A stretch of 64,000 nucleotides of DNA from Mucilaginibacter sp. PPCGB 2223 (GCF_001705515.1 NZ_MDJS01000001.1:1984001-2048000); one strand, 5' to 3'; shown: positions 42,221 through 52,500, counted from the stretch's first letter. Numbers and translations are program-made. The notes: a model not told the origin generated them from the sequence alone.

Positions 42221-43297
42221 ATGTCACAGCTATTACGTCAGCACGCAGAACAACTATACGCACACGAACTGGAAGAACTTAAGAAACAGGACAGTGCTCA
42301 ACGCCCGGCAAATTGGGCGCTCTCGCCACAATCAGTGGTTACCTACCTGGTGGGTGGTAAACTAAAAAATGGTTTTGAGGTATCGCCTAAGTATATCGGC
42401 AATAAACGGCTGATGGAGATTGCGGTCGCGACGCTGACCACCGACCGGGCTTTGCTGCTGTATGGTTTACCCGGAACGGCCAAGAGCTGGGTAAGCGAGC
42501 ACCTGGCTGCGGGCGTGAGCGGCGACTCGACATTGATCATCCAGGGTACCGCCGGAACCAGCGAAGAAGCGATCCGCTACGGCTGGAATTATGCCCGTTT
42601 GATCGCGGAAGGACCCTCTGCCGGCGCATTGGTCGAAACACCGGTGATGCGGGCCATGAAAGACGGGAAGATCGTCAGGCTGGAAGAGCTGACCCGCATA
42701 GGGGCCGATGTACAGGATACACTGATCACCATCCTATCCGAAAAAACATTGCCAGTGCCCGAGCTGAATATCGAAGTTCAAGCGGTCAAAGGCTTCAACG
42801 TCATCGCCACAGCTAATAACCGTGATAAAGGTGTTAACGAGTTGTCGAGCGCCTTAAAACGCCGCTTCAACACCGTGATCCTACCTTTACCCGATTCGAT
42901 CGAGGAAGAGATCGATATTGTGCGCCGCCGGGTAGAAAGTTTTGAGAAAGTCATGGAGCTGCCTGCCGAACCGCCGGCTTTACAAGAGATCAGGAGGATC
43001 GTGACCATTTTCAGAGAGCTGCGTAACGGGGTGACACTGGATGGCAAGACCAAGATCAAAATACCTACCGGGACGTTAAGTACCGCCGAAGCTATTTCGG
43101 TGGTGAACAGCGGCTTATCCATGGCGGCTTATTTTGGCGACGGGCAATTAAAGGCCGCCGATCTGGCAGCAGGTATCATTGGTACCGTGATCAAAGACCC
43201 CGTGCAGGATAAAGTGGTATGGCAGGAATACCTGGAGACGGTTGTGAAACCGCGCAGCGACTGGAGTGATATTTACCGTGCCTGCCGCGACCTATAA
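42221..43297 (+). CDS. MoxR-type AAA+ ATPase (358 aa)
   Basis: Walker A is LLYGLPGTAKSWVSEHL near residue 82. The Walker B region reads KIVRLEELTRIGADVQD and sensor 1 is FNVIATANNRDKG, followed by arginine-finger-bearing LSSALKRRFNTVILPLP. MoxR ATPases act with VWA-domain proteins as chaperone-like remodelling machines. It sits eleven bases after DUF5691 and 18 before DUF5682. The protein appears complete. Confidence 0.9.
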   Translation: MSQLLRQHAEQLYAHELEELKKQDSAQRPANWALSPQSVVTYLVGGKLKNGFEVSPKYIGNKRLMEIAVATLTTDRALLLYGLPGTAKSWVSEHLAAGVSGDSTLIIQGTAGTSEEAIRYGWNYARLIAEGPSAGALVETPVMRAMKDGKIVRLEELTRIGADVQDTLITILSEKTLPVPELNIEVQAVKGFNVIATANNRDKGVNELSSALKRRFNTVILPLPDSIEEEIDIVRRRVESFEKVMELPAEPPALQEIRRIVTIFRELRNGVTLDGKTKIKIPTGTLSTAEAISVVNSGLSMAAYFGDGQLKAADLAAGIIGTVIKDPVQDKVVWQEYLETVVKPRSDWSDIYRACRDL

Positions 43298-43315
43298 CCT
43301 ATATCATTACAAAGC

Positions 43316-45553
43316 ATGGCCATTCATATCTTAGGGATACGTCACCACGGGCCCGGTTCGGCGAGGAATGTTAAGGCATTCCTGGAATCGGTTGGGCCGG
43401 ATATCGTGCTGGTGGAAGGTCCGCCCGAAGCTGACGCCATGCTGCAATGGGTGGGGCACGCCGGTTTAAAGCCTCCGGTTGCGTTACTTTGCTATCAGCC
43501 TGATGATCCGCAGCGGTCCGTTTTTTATCCCTTTGCCGATTTTTCGCCCGAGTGGCAAGCCATCCTTTACGCGCGCGAAAAAAACATCCACGTGCGCTTT
43601 ATGGACCTGCCCGCCGGTAATCAAATGCTGGTAGAGAAAGAAACTGTTAACCCTGATCAGATCAACCTGGAAGCGCAAGCCTATGAAGAGCTGTACAAAC
43701 GCCCAATCAGCTATCTATCAGATGCTGCCGGTTTCGCCGACGACGAGCAATGGTGGGAGCATACCTTTGAATACCGTTTAAATAACGACGAAGTATTTGA
43801 TGCGGTAGCCGAAGCCATGCAGGCCCTCCGCGAAAGCCTCCCTCAAAAAGATAAAAAGCTGGAACAATTGCGCGAGGCTTATATGCGCCGTACTATCCGG
43901 CAGGCCGAGAAGGAAATGTTCCATACCATCGCGGTGATCTGTGGCGCCTGGCATGTACCGGCATTGCAAAACAAATCATCACAAAAAGACGATAACGAAC
44001 TGCTGAAAGGCTTACCCAAAACGAAGACCGAATGTACCTGGATACCCTGGACATTCAACCGTTTGAGCTTTTACAGCGGCTATGGTGCCGGTATTAATTC
44101 GCCTGGATGGTATAACCATGTGTGGCACCACCCGCAGGATGACGGTACCTTGTGGATGGCCCACGTTGCACAGCTCTTCCGCAAACAGCAGGTGGATACC
44201 TCGGTTGCACATTTGATCGAGGCGGTACGTTTAGCCGGATCGCTGGCCGCTTTGCGCGGCTTGCCCAAAGCCGGGTTGGAGGAGTTGAACGAGGCCACGT
44301 TGAGCGTGTTATGTAACGGCGAAAGTATTTTATTGCGACTGGTACAGGACGAATTAATCGTGGGTCATCAAATTGGTGAAGTACCGCCCGAAATACCAAA
44401 ACCTCCCCTGCAACTGGATATTGAAAAACTCCAAAAGAAATTAAGGCTGCCTCCCACTGCTGATTTTAAGGATTATACGCTTGATCTGCGAAAAGATACC
44501 GACCTGGAGCGCAGCGTTTTTCTGCACCGGCTCAACCTGCTCGGTATACCTTGGGGCAAACAGCAATATGTACCTGGTAAGGGCACGTTTAAAGAGCAAT
44601 GGCGATTGCAATGGGACCCCGGCTACTCGGTAGAGGTCATCGAACGCGGCAATTTAGGGAATACTGTTTCAGAGGCTGCGACCAACAACATACTTAATCA
44701 GGCTACTGAGGCTACAGATCTGAAAGCGATCAGCGGCCTGCTGGAGCAAAGCATCCCGGCCGAATTGCCCGACGCCATACAGATATTAATTAACCGGTTA
44801 AATAACCTGGCGGCTGCATCGGCCGATGTGATCGAGTTAATGGAAACCGTTCCGGGTTTAATTACGGTTGCCCGCTATGGTAATGTGCGCAACACGGACG
44901 CTACGGTCATATCCGCCATCATCAGCAGCATTATCACCCGTATCTGCATCAGCTTACCGAATGCTTGTGTAGCCATCGATGAGGACGCCGCGCAAAAAAT
45001 GCTGGATTTATTCTATAAGCTGAATGACGGCATTAACTTGTTGCAGGAGCCCGAAACAACAGCAGGCTGGCATCAGACGCTGCAAGTCATCGCGGGCAAT
45101 AAAAACACTTCGCCGGTAATCGGCGGCTATAGCACGCGTTTACTGAACGATAACAAACTGCTCCATGCAGAACAACTCATGCAATATTTTGGCTATGCAA
45201 TGTCTGTCGCTACGGCACCGATAGTATCGGCCGCCTGGTTGGAAGGTTTTTTGAAAGGCAGCGGCACCCTGTTGTTGCTTGATCAGGAGCTGTGGCAAGT
45301 GATCGACAATTGGGTAGCTGGATTAACTGATGATGTTTTTATGCTGGTATTGCCCTTGCTTCGTCGTACATTTGCCAATTTCACACATCCGGAAAGACGG
45401 AAACTGGGAGAAAAAGCACGTACAGGCGGAACAGGAATACAGCAACATACGACCATGATGGCCGACTTTGATACCGAGCGGGCAAAAAAAGGCTTGCCGG
45501 TAATTATGCAATTATTGGGTTTAACACCAAACAAAGATCAACATGGAAACTGA
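43316..45553 (+). CDS. DUF5682-family protein (745 aa)
   Basis: The N-terminal signature IRHHGPGSARNVKAFLESVGPDIVLVEGPPEAD resembles the TraB/PrgY-like fold, and AVICGAWHVPAL repeats the GxxH feature. These elements are typical of DUF5682 proteins in MoxR/VWA clusters. The C-terminal half is helical. No enzymatic activity is established. It overlaps the VWA gene by eleven bases. Confidence 0.85.
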   Translation: MAIHILGIRHHGPGSARNVKAFLESVGPDIVLVEGPPEADAMLQWVGHAGLKPPVALLCYQPDDPQRSVFYPFADFSPEWQAILYAREKNIHVRFMDLPAGNQMLVEKETVNPDQINLEAQAYEELYKRPISYLSDAAGFADDEQWWEHTFEYRLNNDEVFDAVAEAMQALRESLPQKDKKLEQLREAYMRRTIRQAEKEMFHTIAVICGAWHVPALQNKSSQKDDNELLKGLPKTKTECTWIPWTFNRLSFYSGYGAGINSPGWYNHVWHHPQDDGTLWMAHVAQLFRKQQVDTSVAHLIEAVRLAGSLAALRGLPKAGLEELNEATLSVLCNGESILLRLVQDELIVGHQIGEVPPEIPKPPLQLDIEKLQKKLRLPPTADFKDYTLDLRKDTDLERSVFLHRLNLLGIPWGKQQYVPGKGTFKEQWRLQWDPGYSVEVIERGNLGNTVSEAATNNILNQATEATDLKAISGLLEQSIPAELPDAIQILINRLNNLAAASADVIELMETVPGLITVARYGNVRNTDATVISAIISSIITRICISLPNACVAIDEDAAQKMLDLFYKLNDGINLLQEPETTAGWHQTLQVIAGNKNTSPVIGGYSTRLLNDNKLLHAEQLMQYFGYAMSVATAPIVSAAWLEGFLKGSGTLLLLDQELWQVIDNWVAGLTDDVFMLVLPLLRRTFANFTHPERRKLGEKARTGGTGIQQHTTMMADFDTERAKKGLPVIMQLLGLTPNKDQHGN

Positions 45554-46685
45554 AACACAGCACTTACGTAAATGGCGGCTGATCCTGGGTGATCACGGGC
45601 AGGAAGGAACCCAACTCGATTTAGATGAACCCGATCTGAAGATCGACCGGACCCTTGAAGCGCTATATGACAGTGACCGGACCGGTGGGCTGGGCGCCTC
45701 TTCACCCAACGTAAGCCGCTGGTTGGGCGATATCCGTACATTTTTCCCGTCGAGCGTAGTGCAGGTGATGCAGCAGGACGCTTTAAAGCGCCTCAATTTA
45801 ACCCAGATGCTTTTTGAAAAAGAAATGCTGGAAAACGTGGAGCCGGATGTGCATTTGGTAGCAACCTTAATGACCTTAAGCCGTGTCATACCCGATAAAA
45901 CCAAAGATACTGCCCGCCAGGTAGTGCGTAAAGTGGTGGACGAACTGGTGAAAAAACTGGCCGAACCTACCCGGCAAGCCATTACCGGCAGCCTGAACCG
46001 GAGTGCCCGGAATAACCGCCCGCGGCACAACGAGATTAACTGGGGCGCTACCATCTTAAGGAACCTCAAACATTACCAGCCGGAATATCAGACGATCATT
46101 CCCGAGACCCGGGTCGGCTACGGGCGAAAGCGCTCATCGCTGAAAGATGTGATCCTATGTCTGGATCAAAGCGGTTCGATGGGATCGTCTGTGGTTTACT
46201 CGGGCATATTCGGTAGTGTAATGGCTTCTATTCCTGCCATCAAAACAAAAATGGTCGTGTTCGACACAGCAGTTGCTGACCTGACGGAAGAACTGACCGA
46301 CCCGGTGGAGTTATTGTTTGGTGTACAGCTTGGAGGCGGTACGGATATCAACGCGGCGCTTACCTATTGCCAGCAGATCGTGACCAGGCCAAACGATACG
46401 GTGCTGGTGCTGATCACCGATTTGTATGAGGGTGGTAATGTCAACGATATGCGCCGCCGTGCTGTCGAGCTGGTTTCAGCCGGCGTGCAGCTCATTGTAC
46501 TCCTGGCCCTAAATGATGACGGTGCGCCATCGTACGACCATCGCAATGCGCAGTTCCTGGCTGATCTCGGTGTACCTGTTTTTGCGTGTACGCCTGATAA
46601 ATTTCCTGACCTGATGGCATCAGCGCTGACTAAGCAGGACGTGAGCTTATGGGCTGCTAAGGAAGAGTTGCTGATCAAGAAATAA
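45543..46685 (+). CDS. VWA-domain protein, last gene of the MoxR operon (380 aa)
   Basis: The metal-ion-dependent adhesion site is complete: DQSGSMGSS near residue 208, a conserved Thr in GGGTDINAAL and Asp in LVLITDLYEGG. The N-terminal ~190 residues are helical (LEALYDSDRTGGLGASSPNVSRW). VWA partners of MoxR ATPases bind targets or metal. Together the five genes form a complete MoxR/VWA cassette whose biological role is not settled. Confidence 0.88.
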   Translation: METETQHLRKWRLILGDHGQEGTQLDLDEPDLKIDRTLEALYDSDRTGGLGASSPNVSRWLGDIRTFFPSSVVQVMQQDALKRLNLTQMLFEKEMLENVEPDVHLVATLMTLSRVIPDKTKDTARQVVRKVVDELVKKLAEPTRQAITGSLNRSARNNRPRHNEINWGATILRNLKHYQPEYQTIIPETRVGYGRKRSSLKDVILCLDQSGSMGSSVVYSGIFGSVMASIPAIKTKMVVFDTAVADLTEELTDPVELLFGVQLGGGTDINAALTYCQQIVTRPNDTVLVLITDLYEGGNVNDMRRRAVELVSAGVQLIVLLALNDDGAPSYDHRNAQFLADLGVPVFACTPDKFPDLMASALTKQDVSLWAAKEELLIKK

Positions 46686-46733
46686 TGCTAATTATTTGCT
46701 GAGCACTGGTTCTTATATTCGAAGCCAAAGATC

Positions 46734-46970
46734 ATGAACGAGACATTTAATTTACCAGTCATTTATAAAGGCGAAGAACTGGAGCTGAAAGCCCGTTTTG
46801 AACGCTATGGCTATACCCACCGCATCGCTGTCCTGATCGGCGAAACGACCATCATCTTTGAACCGGATGAAGAAGGCGGCTACCGCGCCTTAGGTACTGG
46901 GCCGGTAGACGTCGGTCTGCTGCGTATGATTGCTGAAAAACTCGCCGCTCTAAGCAATTCGGCCATGTAA
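46734..46970 (+). CDS. small hypothetical protein (78 aa)
   Basis: A compact acidic protein with beta-rich sequence (NLPVIYKGEELELKARFER, IAVLIGETTIIFEPDEEGGYRAL) and a C-terminal helix. It lies between the VWA gene and the imuA promoter. It resembles small conserved Bacteroidota proteins, but I cannot name a family or function. Confidence 0.6.
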   Translation: MNETFNLPVIYKGEELELKARFERYGYTHRIAVLIGETTIIFEPDEEGGYRALGTGPVDVGLLRMIAEKLAALSNSAM

Positions 46971-46987
46971 AAAATTCTGGAGATTTA

Positions 46988-47020
46988 TTGCAAATACTAA
47001 TATTTTTAGCATTATGTTTG
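46988..47020 (+). promoter_or_regulatory. Bacteroidota-type promoter of the imu cassette
   Basis: A TATGTTTG box (47013-47020) matches the -7 consensus TAnnTTTG, with TTG at 46988-46990 as a -33 element 22 bases upstream. The imuA ATG follows at 47037, leaving a short leader. No palindromic SOS operator was identified. Confidence 0.55.
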
Positions 47021-47036
47021 TAGTCCTTTTTACACG

Positions 47037-47750
47037 ATGGAAAGCAAACAACAGGTCATCAGCAAACTGCGGCAGGAACTACTGCAATGGGAAGGTTATA
47101 AACCGCCCGTGGCCGGCCAACGCGGCGTATTGGGCCTCGGGGAACTGGAACAGGTATTTCCCAATAAGATATTTCCCAAAAATTGTGTGCATGAACTGGT
47201 TTGCGCCACAACGGAACAAGCTGCCGCTTCGGGCGGCTTCATCAGCGGCATCCTATCTTTATTAATGCAGCAAGGCGGGGTTTGTGTCTGGATAGGCAGG
47301 GCGCATCGTTTATTCGCTCCAGGGTTGGCGGCTTTTGGGGTACAACCGCACCAAGTGATCTTTATCAGTTTGCAGAAAGATAAAGACGCGCTTTGGGTGA
47401 TGGAAGAAGCACTGAAATGCCCCGGCCTCACCGCGGTCGTTTGTGAATTGCGCCAAATGGACTTTAAACAATCGCAGCGTTTTCAGCGGGCGGTGGAAAA
47501 TAGTAGAGTAACCGGCTTTGTATTACGTAACGCCGGTAAACTGAGTTCAACGGCCAGTGCTGCACGCTGGCAAGTACAGCCTTTACCCAGTACTGATCTT
47601 GGAGGCTTACCCGGTTTAGGTTTTTTACGGTGGCAGGTCGACTTGCTGAAAGTTCGGAATGGGCAAACGGGACGTTTTCAATTGGAATGGCAGGAAAAAC
47701 GATTTGTACCCGTTGAGGAGATACGGATCGAAGAAAGGCAGGTAGGTTGA
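47037..47750 (+). CDS. imuA: mutagenesis protein ImuA (237 aa)
   Basis: The protein has a RecA/SulA-like layout without an intact Walker A: GLGELEQVFPNKIFPKNCVHELV, then ASGGFISGILSLLMQQGGVCVWIGRAHRLFAPGLAAFG. This is the pattern of ImuA proteins that precede imuB. ImuA helps recruit the error-prone polymerase complex during translesion synthesis after DNA damage. It is three bases from imuB. Confidence 0.85.
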   Translation: MESKQQVISKLRQELLQWEGYKPPVAGQRGVLGLGELEQVFPNKIFPKNCVHELVCATTEQAAASGGFISGILSLLMQQGGVCVWIGRAHRLFAPGLAAFGVQPHQVIFISLQKDKDALWVMEEALKCPGLTAVVCELRQMDFKQSQRFQRAVENSRVTGFVLRNAGKLSSTASAARWQVQPLPSTDLGGLPGLGFLRWQVDLLKVRNGQTGRFQLEWQEKRFVPVEEIRIEERQVG

Positions 47751-47753
47751 GCG

Positions 47754-49247
47754 ATGCAAAAACGTTTCATGTCCATCTGGTTCCGGCACTTGCTGACGGA
47801 CGGGCTGGCGCGGCGGCGGCCCGAATTGAAGGACCTGCCTTTTGTATTGGCCGCACCGGTTAAAAACAGGATCATCATTACCGCCTCCAGTCCCTTAGCG
47901 GAGCGTGAAGGTGCTTTTGTAGGTATGGCTGTTGCGGATGCCCGGGCCGCATTTGCGGAACTTGTCGTGATTGACGAAGTGCCCGGCCAGGCCACAAAAC
48001 TATTGCGCCTGATCGGTCTGGGTTGCATCCGTTATACGCCCATCGTTTCCTTGGATGTGGACGGATTACTATTGGATATTTCCGGTTGCGCACATTTATG
48101 GGGAGGCGAACGCGGCTACCTGACCGAGATCGTTCTGAAATTACGGGCGGCAGGTTTTGACGCCCGCGCTGCGATTGCCGATACGCCGGGAGCGGCTTGG
48201 GCAGTCGCAAGGTTCGCACAAAAAAAACCTATTGTACCATCTAACTCACAAGCTGAGGCACTTGCAGGCTTACCACCAGCGGCTTTACGCCTGGAGCCGG
48301 AAAGCCTCGAGCTCTTAAAAAAACTCGGCTTTAGAAATATCCAACCCTTGTTACAAACCGCACCACAGGCCTTACGCCGCCGTTTTGGCCAACAAATGCT
48401 GCTCCGCATAGACCAGGCCTTAGGCCGAGTGGAAGAATACCGCGAAGCATTAGTGCCGCCTGTGCCTTATATCGAACGTCTGCCATGCCTCGAACCCATC
48501 CGTACCGCGCCGGGTATTGAGATCGCCATGGAAAAGCTGCTGGAAATGCTTTGCTTACGCCTGCAATCCGAAGGCCTGGGTGTGCGCAAAGCCATTCTAA
48601 AATGTCATCGTATTGATGGCCGTAAAGTACAGGTCGGTATTACGACCACTAAAGGTTCGCATAGCGTTTCCCATTTATTGAGATTATTCAAACTACAGAT
48701 CGACAAGATCGAACCTGCGCTGGGTATCGAGCTTTTTGTACTGGAAACCCCGAACGTAGAAGAGATGGATACGGTCCAGGAACAGCTTTGGGCAGAAGCC
48801 AAAGGGCTGGCGGATAATTCACTCGCAGAATTGCTTGATCGTATTGCTGGTAAAGTCGGCGCCCATACCATCCAGCGTTTTCTGCCTTCTGAAAACCATT
48901 GGCCCGAACGCTCAATTAAGTTAGCCACCTCGCTCAGCGAACAGCCCCAAACAACCTGGCCGGAATTACCACGTCCCATCCGCCTCATCAATCCACCTGA
49001 AATCATCGAAGTGATGGCGCTTGTTCCTGATCACCCGCCCAAGCTCTTTGTACATCAAGGCAAACGGCATGATATCGCCAAAGCAGATGGCCCGGAACGT
49101 ATCGGGCGGGAATGGTGGCAGGACAGCGGAGAGCACCGGGATTATTATATCCTGGAAGACAGCGAAGGCTGCCGTTACTGGGTGTACCGTTCGGGACATT
49201 ACGATAGTGCCGATGCCCAATGGTATTTACATGGATATTTTGCCTGA
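47754..49247 (+). CDS. imuB: Y-family polymerase-like protein ImuB (497 aa)
   Basis: The fold of DinB-type polymerases is present, but catalytic acids are lost: the N-terminal metal-binding Asp motif is replaced by MSIWFRHLL, and the usual SxDE motif reads SLDVDGLLLDISG. This is normal for ImuB, which acts as a hub that binds the beta clamp, ImuA and DnaE2 rather than synthesising DNA. The C-terminal part holds the little-finger and extension regions. Its TGA overlaps the dnaE2 ATG by one base. Confidence 0.9.
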   Translation: MQKRFMSIWFRHLLTDGLARRRPELKDLPFVLAAPVKNRIIITASSPLAEREGAFVGMAVADARAAFAELVVIDEVPGQATKLLRLIGLGCIRYTPIVSLDVDGLLLDISGCAHLWGGERGYLTEIVLKLRAAGFDARAAIADTPGAAWAVARFAQKKPIVPSNSQAEALAGLPPAALRLEPESLELLKKLGFRNIQPLLQTAPQALRRRFGQQMLLRIDQALGRVEEYREALVPPVPYIERLPCLEPIRTAPGIEIAMEKLLEMLCLRLQSEGLGVRKAILKCHRIDGRKVQVGITTTKGSHSVSHLLRLFKLQIDKIEPALGIELFVLETPNVEEMDTVQEQLWAEAKGLADNSLAELLDRIAGKVGAHTIQRFLPSENHWPERSIKLATSLSEQPQTTWPELPRPIRLINPPEIIEVMALVPDHPPKLFVHQGKRHDIAKADGPERIGREWWQDSGEHRDYYILEDSEGCRYWVYRSGHYDSADAQWYLHGYFA

Positions 49248-52200
49248 TGAAATACGCCGAATTACAAGCCACTTCCAATTTCAGCTTCCTGCGCGGCGGT
49301 TCGCATCCCCATGAACTGGTAGAGCAAGCGGTGGCCCTTGGTTATTCCGCGATCGCCATCACTGATCGTAATTCTTTTGCCGGAATCGTCCGGGCACATA
49401 TGGCCGCGAAACGTTCAAATGTTCGGTTCATCCCGGCCTGCCGCCTCGACCTCGTGGACGGCACCAGTTTACTGGCTTACCCCATGGATATCGATGCCTA
49501 TGCACGCTTGTCGGCGCTATTGACCTTAGGTAACCTGCGCACTGAAAAAGGAAAATGCGAACTCTATAAAAAAGACGTCTATGCGCACAGCACCGGCAGT
49601 TTTTTTGTAGTGGTACCGCCAGACCGGCTGAACAGCCGTTTTGAGTTTGATGAGTGCTTTTTACGCGATGTAGCCGAGTATAAACAACACTTAGCTAATT
49701 TATATATCGCTTTTTCTTTCAACTATTTGGGCCAGGATGCCAAACGACTGTACCGACTCACCGAAACAGGCATCCCATTGGTCGCTACCGGCGATGTTTA
49801 TTACCATATTGCCGAACGGCGCGAATTACAGGATATTTTGACCTGCGTCCGGGAGAAATGCACCATTCATACCGCCGGTTATCGGTTGCACCCTAACGCC
49901 GAGCGTTTCTTAAAACCCATCGACGAGATGCACCGCCTGTTCCGCGCCTATCCCGAAGCAATAGCTAACGCTCAACATATCGCGGATTCTTGTCATTTTT
50001 CGCTCGATCAGCTTAAATACCTGGAACCCGAAGAAATGTTCGTTGATGGACTGACCCGGCAACAACAGCTCGAAAAACTGGTTTGGGAACGCGCTAAAGA
50101 ATGCTTCGGCGACCCGGTTCCGGCCAAGCATCGCCGGCAGATCGAATTCGAGCTGGCTTTTATCACCAAACGACGCCTGGCCTGGTATTTCCTGCGGGTC
50201 TACAAGATCACGCAAAAGGCCGAAGACCTGGAAATCCTGCACCAGGGCCGGGGTTCGGCAGCGAACTCGACCATTTGTTTCTGTTTGGGTATTACGGCCA
50301 TCGACCCCTCCAAGTTCCGTTTGCTGTTCTCCCGCTTTATGTCCGAAGCCCGGGACGAATGGCCCGATATTGACGTGGATTACGAGCATGAACGCCGCGA
50401 GGAGATCATCCAGTTCATCTACGAAGACTACGGCCGTGACCGCGCCGCCATCGTCGCGACGGTCACCCAGGAGCGGCATAAAGGCGCTATCCGCGATGTG
50501 GGTAAAGCGATGGGCTTGTCCGAAGATACCATCAAACGCATCGGCGCGACCATTTGGGATTGGCAGGAGGAGGCGTTTGATGAGCAGCGCCTGCGTGATC
50601 AGGGCCTGAACCTGCATGACCCGGTCACCCGTAAAGTATTGGAACTGACCACCCAACTGATGGGCTTTCCCCGCCAATTGGGCCAGCATACCGGCGGCTT
50701 CGTCATTACCGAAGGGGAACTATCCGACTTTTGCCCGGTCCTAAATGCCCGCATGGTCGACCGCACCCAGGTCGAATGGAACAAAGATGACCTGGAAGAC
50801 CTCGGTATCCTCAAGATCGATGTGCTTGGCTTAGGGATGCTGACCATGATCCGCAAAGCCTTTGAACTCGTGCTCAAACACTATGACCGCAAACTTACTT
50901 TGGCGAATACACCGCAGGACGATCCACTGGTCTACGACATGATCTGTAAAGCCGATACCATCGGCGTATTCCAGATCGAAAGCCGCGCGCAAATGTCCAT
51001 GCTGCCGCGTTTAAAACCCCGCACATTTTATGACCTGGTGATCGAAGTGGCCATCGTGCGCCCCGGCCCGATACAGGGTGATATGGTGCATCCCTATTTG
51101 CGCCGCCGTAACGGCGAGGAGCCGGTGAGCTATCCATCGAAAGAACTGGAAGAGATATTGGGTCGGACGCTGGGCGTACCCTTATTCCAGGAGCAGGCGA
51201 TGGAGATCGCCATCGTCGCGGCCGGTTTTACGCCAGCGGAAGCCGACCAGTTACGGCGCAGTATGGCCTCCTTCAAAGCCAATGGCAAGCTGCACATTTA
51301 TGAGACCAAGCTGGTCAAGGGCATGGTCGAACGCGGCTATGAGGAAAACTTTGCCCGCCGCATCTTCAAACAGTTACAAGGTTTCGAGGGTTACGGCTTC
51401 CCCGAAAGCCATGCCGCATCCTTCGCCTTACTGGTCTATATTTCCTGCTGGCTCAAATACCATTATCCCGACGTCTTCTGTGCCGCGCTGCTGAACAGCC
51501 AACCCATGGGTTTTTACCAACCCGCCCAGATCGTGCAGGATGCACAACGTCATCAGGTAAAGGTTTTGCCGGTCGACGTCAACTATTCGGAGTGGGATAA
51601 TACAATCGAGCAACAGGGAACGGTTCGCTTAGGCTTTCGGCAAGTCAAAGGCCTGAGAGAAGAAGATATGCTCACCCTAACGGTCATGCGTAATAATGGT
51701 TATACACATATTGATCAATTGCGTTCAGTCGGTGTACCTGAAGCTGCGCTGGAAAAACTGGCCGATGCCGATGCATTTCGATCTTTGGGCACCGACCGCC
51801 GCCTGGCACTTTGGGAAGTATCTGCACTGGCAGACCGTCCCATCGGCTTATTCGACGGACAGGTATCTGAAACCGCGTTGGAAGATGCCGTACCCTTACC
51901 ACTCATGACCCAAGGAGAGCATGTCGTGCAGGATTATATCTCGACCGGCCTGTCACTTAAAGACCATCCCGTGCACCTGATACGTCCCCAACTATCCCAC
52001 CTGCGCAATGTCAAAGTAAGCGACCTGGCCCGCTACAAAGATGGCGATTGCGTTTGTCTGGCCGGCCTGATCACCGTTCGTCAGCGCCCCGGCACGGCCA
52101 AAGGCGTATTGTTCATGACCCTGGAAGACGAAACCGGTTCCGCGAACCTCGTGGTTTGGCAGAAACTCTTTGACCAATACCGCAAAGAGATCGTGCAATC

Positions 52201-52423
52201 CAAGCTGCTCATGGTCTTTGGTAAACTACAAATCGCCAATGGGGTGACACACCTGGTGGTGCGCAAATGCTATAACCTGACCGCCTTGTTAAACACCTTG
52301 ACCGAAACTTCTTTACCTCAAACACTCATGCGCGGCGATGAAACCACTAAGCCGGTCAATTATGATGGACGTTATACATCAGCTGCGGAGACCGCGATAC
52401 ACAAGGGACGTAATTTTCATTAA
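49247..52423 (+). CDS. dnaE2: error-prone DNA polymerase DnaE2/ImuC (1058 aa)
   Basis: I use ATG 49247 (MKYAELQATSNFSFLRGGSHP). A PHP domain opens the protein, and the polymerase signature WPDIDVDYEHERREEII carries the catalytic Asp pair; a third motif follows in ILKIDVLGLGML. The C-terminus has an OB-fold segment (CLAGLITVRQRPGTAKGVLFMTLEDETG). The length matches DnaE2. It performs translesion synthesis with ImuA and ImuB and raises mutation rates under DNA damage. The three genes form one operon. Confidence 0.93.
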   Translation: MKYAELQATSNFSFLRGGSHPHELVEQAVALGYSAIAITDRNSFAGIVRAHMAAKRSNVRFIPACRLDLVDGTSLLAYPMDIDAYARLSALLTLGNLRTEKGKCELYKKDVYAHSTGSFFVVVPPDRLNSRFEFDECFLRDVAEYKQHLANLYIAFSFNYLGQDAKRLYRLTETGIPLVATGDVYYHIAERRELQDILTCVREKCTIHTAGYRLHPNAERFLKPIDEMHRLFRAYPEAIANAQHIADSCHFSLDQLKYLEPEEMFVDGLTRQQQLEKLVWERAKECFGDPVPAKHRRQIEFELAFITKRRLAWYFLRVYKITQKAEDLEILHQGRGSAANSTICFCLGITAIDPSKFRLLFSRFMSEARDEWPDIDVDYEHERREEIIQFIYEDYGRDRAAIVATVTQERHKGAIRDVGKAMGLSEDTIKRIGATIWDWQEEAFDEQRLRDQGLNLHDPVTRKVLELTTQLMGFPRQLGQHTGGFVITEGELSDFCPVLNARMVDRTQVEWNKDDLEDLGILKIDVLGLGMLTMIRKAFELVLKHYDRKLTLANTPQDDPLVYDMICKADTIGVFQIESRAQMSMLPRLKPRTFYDLVIEVAIVRPGPIQGDMVHPYLRRRNGEEPVSYPSKELEEILGRTLGVPLFQEQAMEIAIVAAGFTPAEADQLRRSMASFKANGKLHIYETKLVKGMVERGYEENFARRIFKQLQGFEGYGFPESHAASFALLVYISCWLKYHYPDVFCAALLNSQPMGFYQPAQIVQDAQRHQVKVLPVDVNYSEWDNTIEQQGTVRLGFRQVKGLREEDMLTLTVMRNNGYTHIDQLRSVGVPEAALEKLADADAFRSLGTDRRLALWEVSALADRPIGLFDGQVSETALEDAVPLPLMTQGEHVVQDYISTGLSLKDHPVHLIRPQLSHLRNVKVSDLARYKDGDCVCLAGLITVRQRPGTAKGVLFMTLEDETGSANLVVWQKLFDQYRKEIVQSKLLMVFGKLQIANGVTHLVVRKCYNLTALLNTLTETSLPQTLMRGDETTKPVNYDGRYTSAAETAIHKGRNFH

Positions 52424-52500
52424 ATGTTATCATTGTGTTAAGCCCTTGCAGATGGCCTATTTTTTGCTTAATTTAACCATTCACCTTTAAGACAGCGCTT

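Noticed and set aside
49910-50689. 259-codon minus-strand frame
   Set aside because: It is antisense to the polymerase core of dnaE2, which has all expected motifs.
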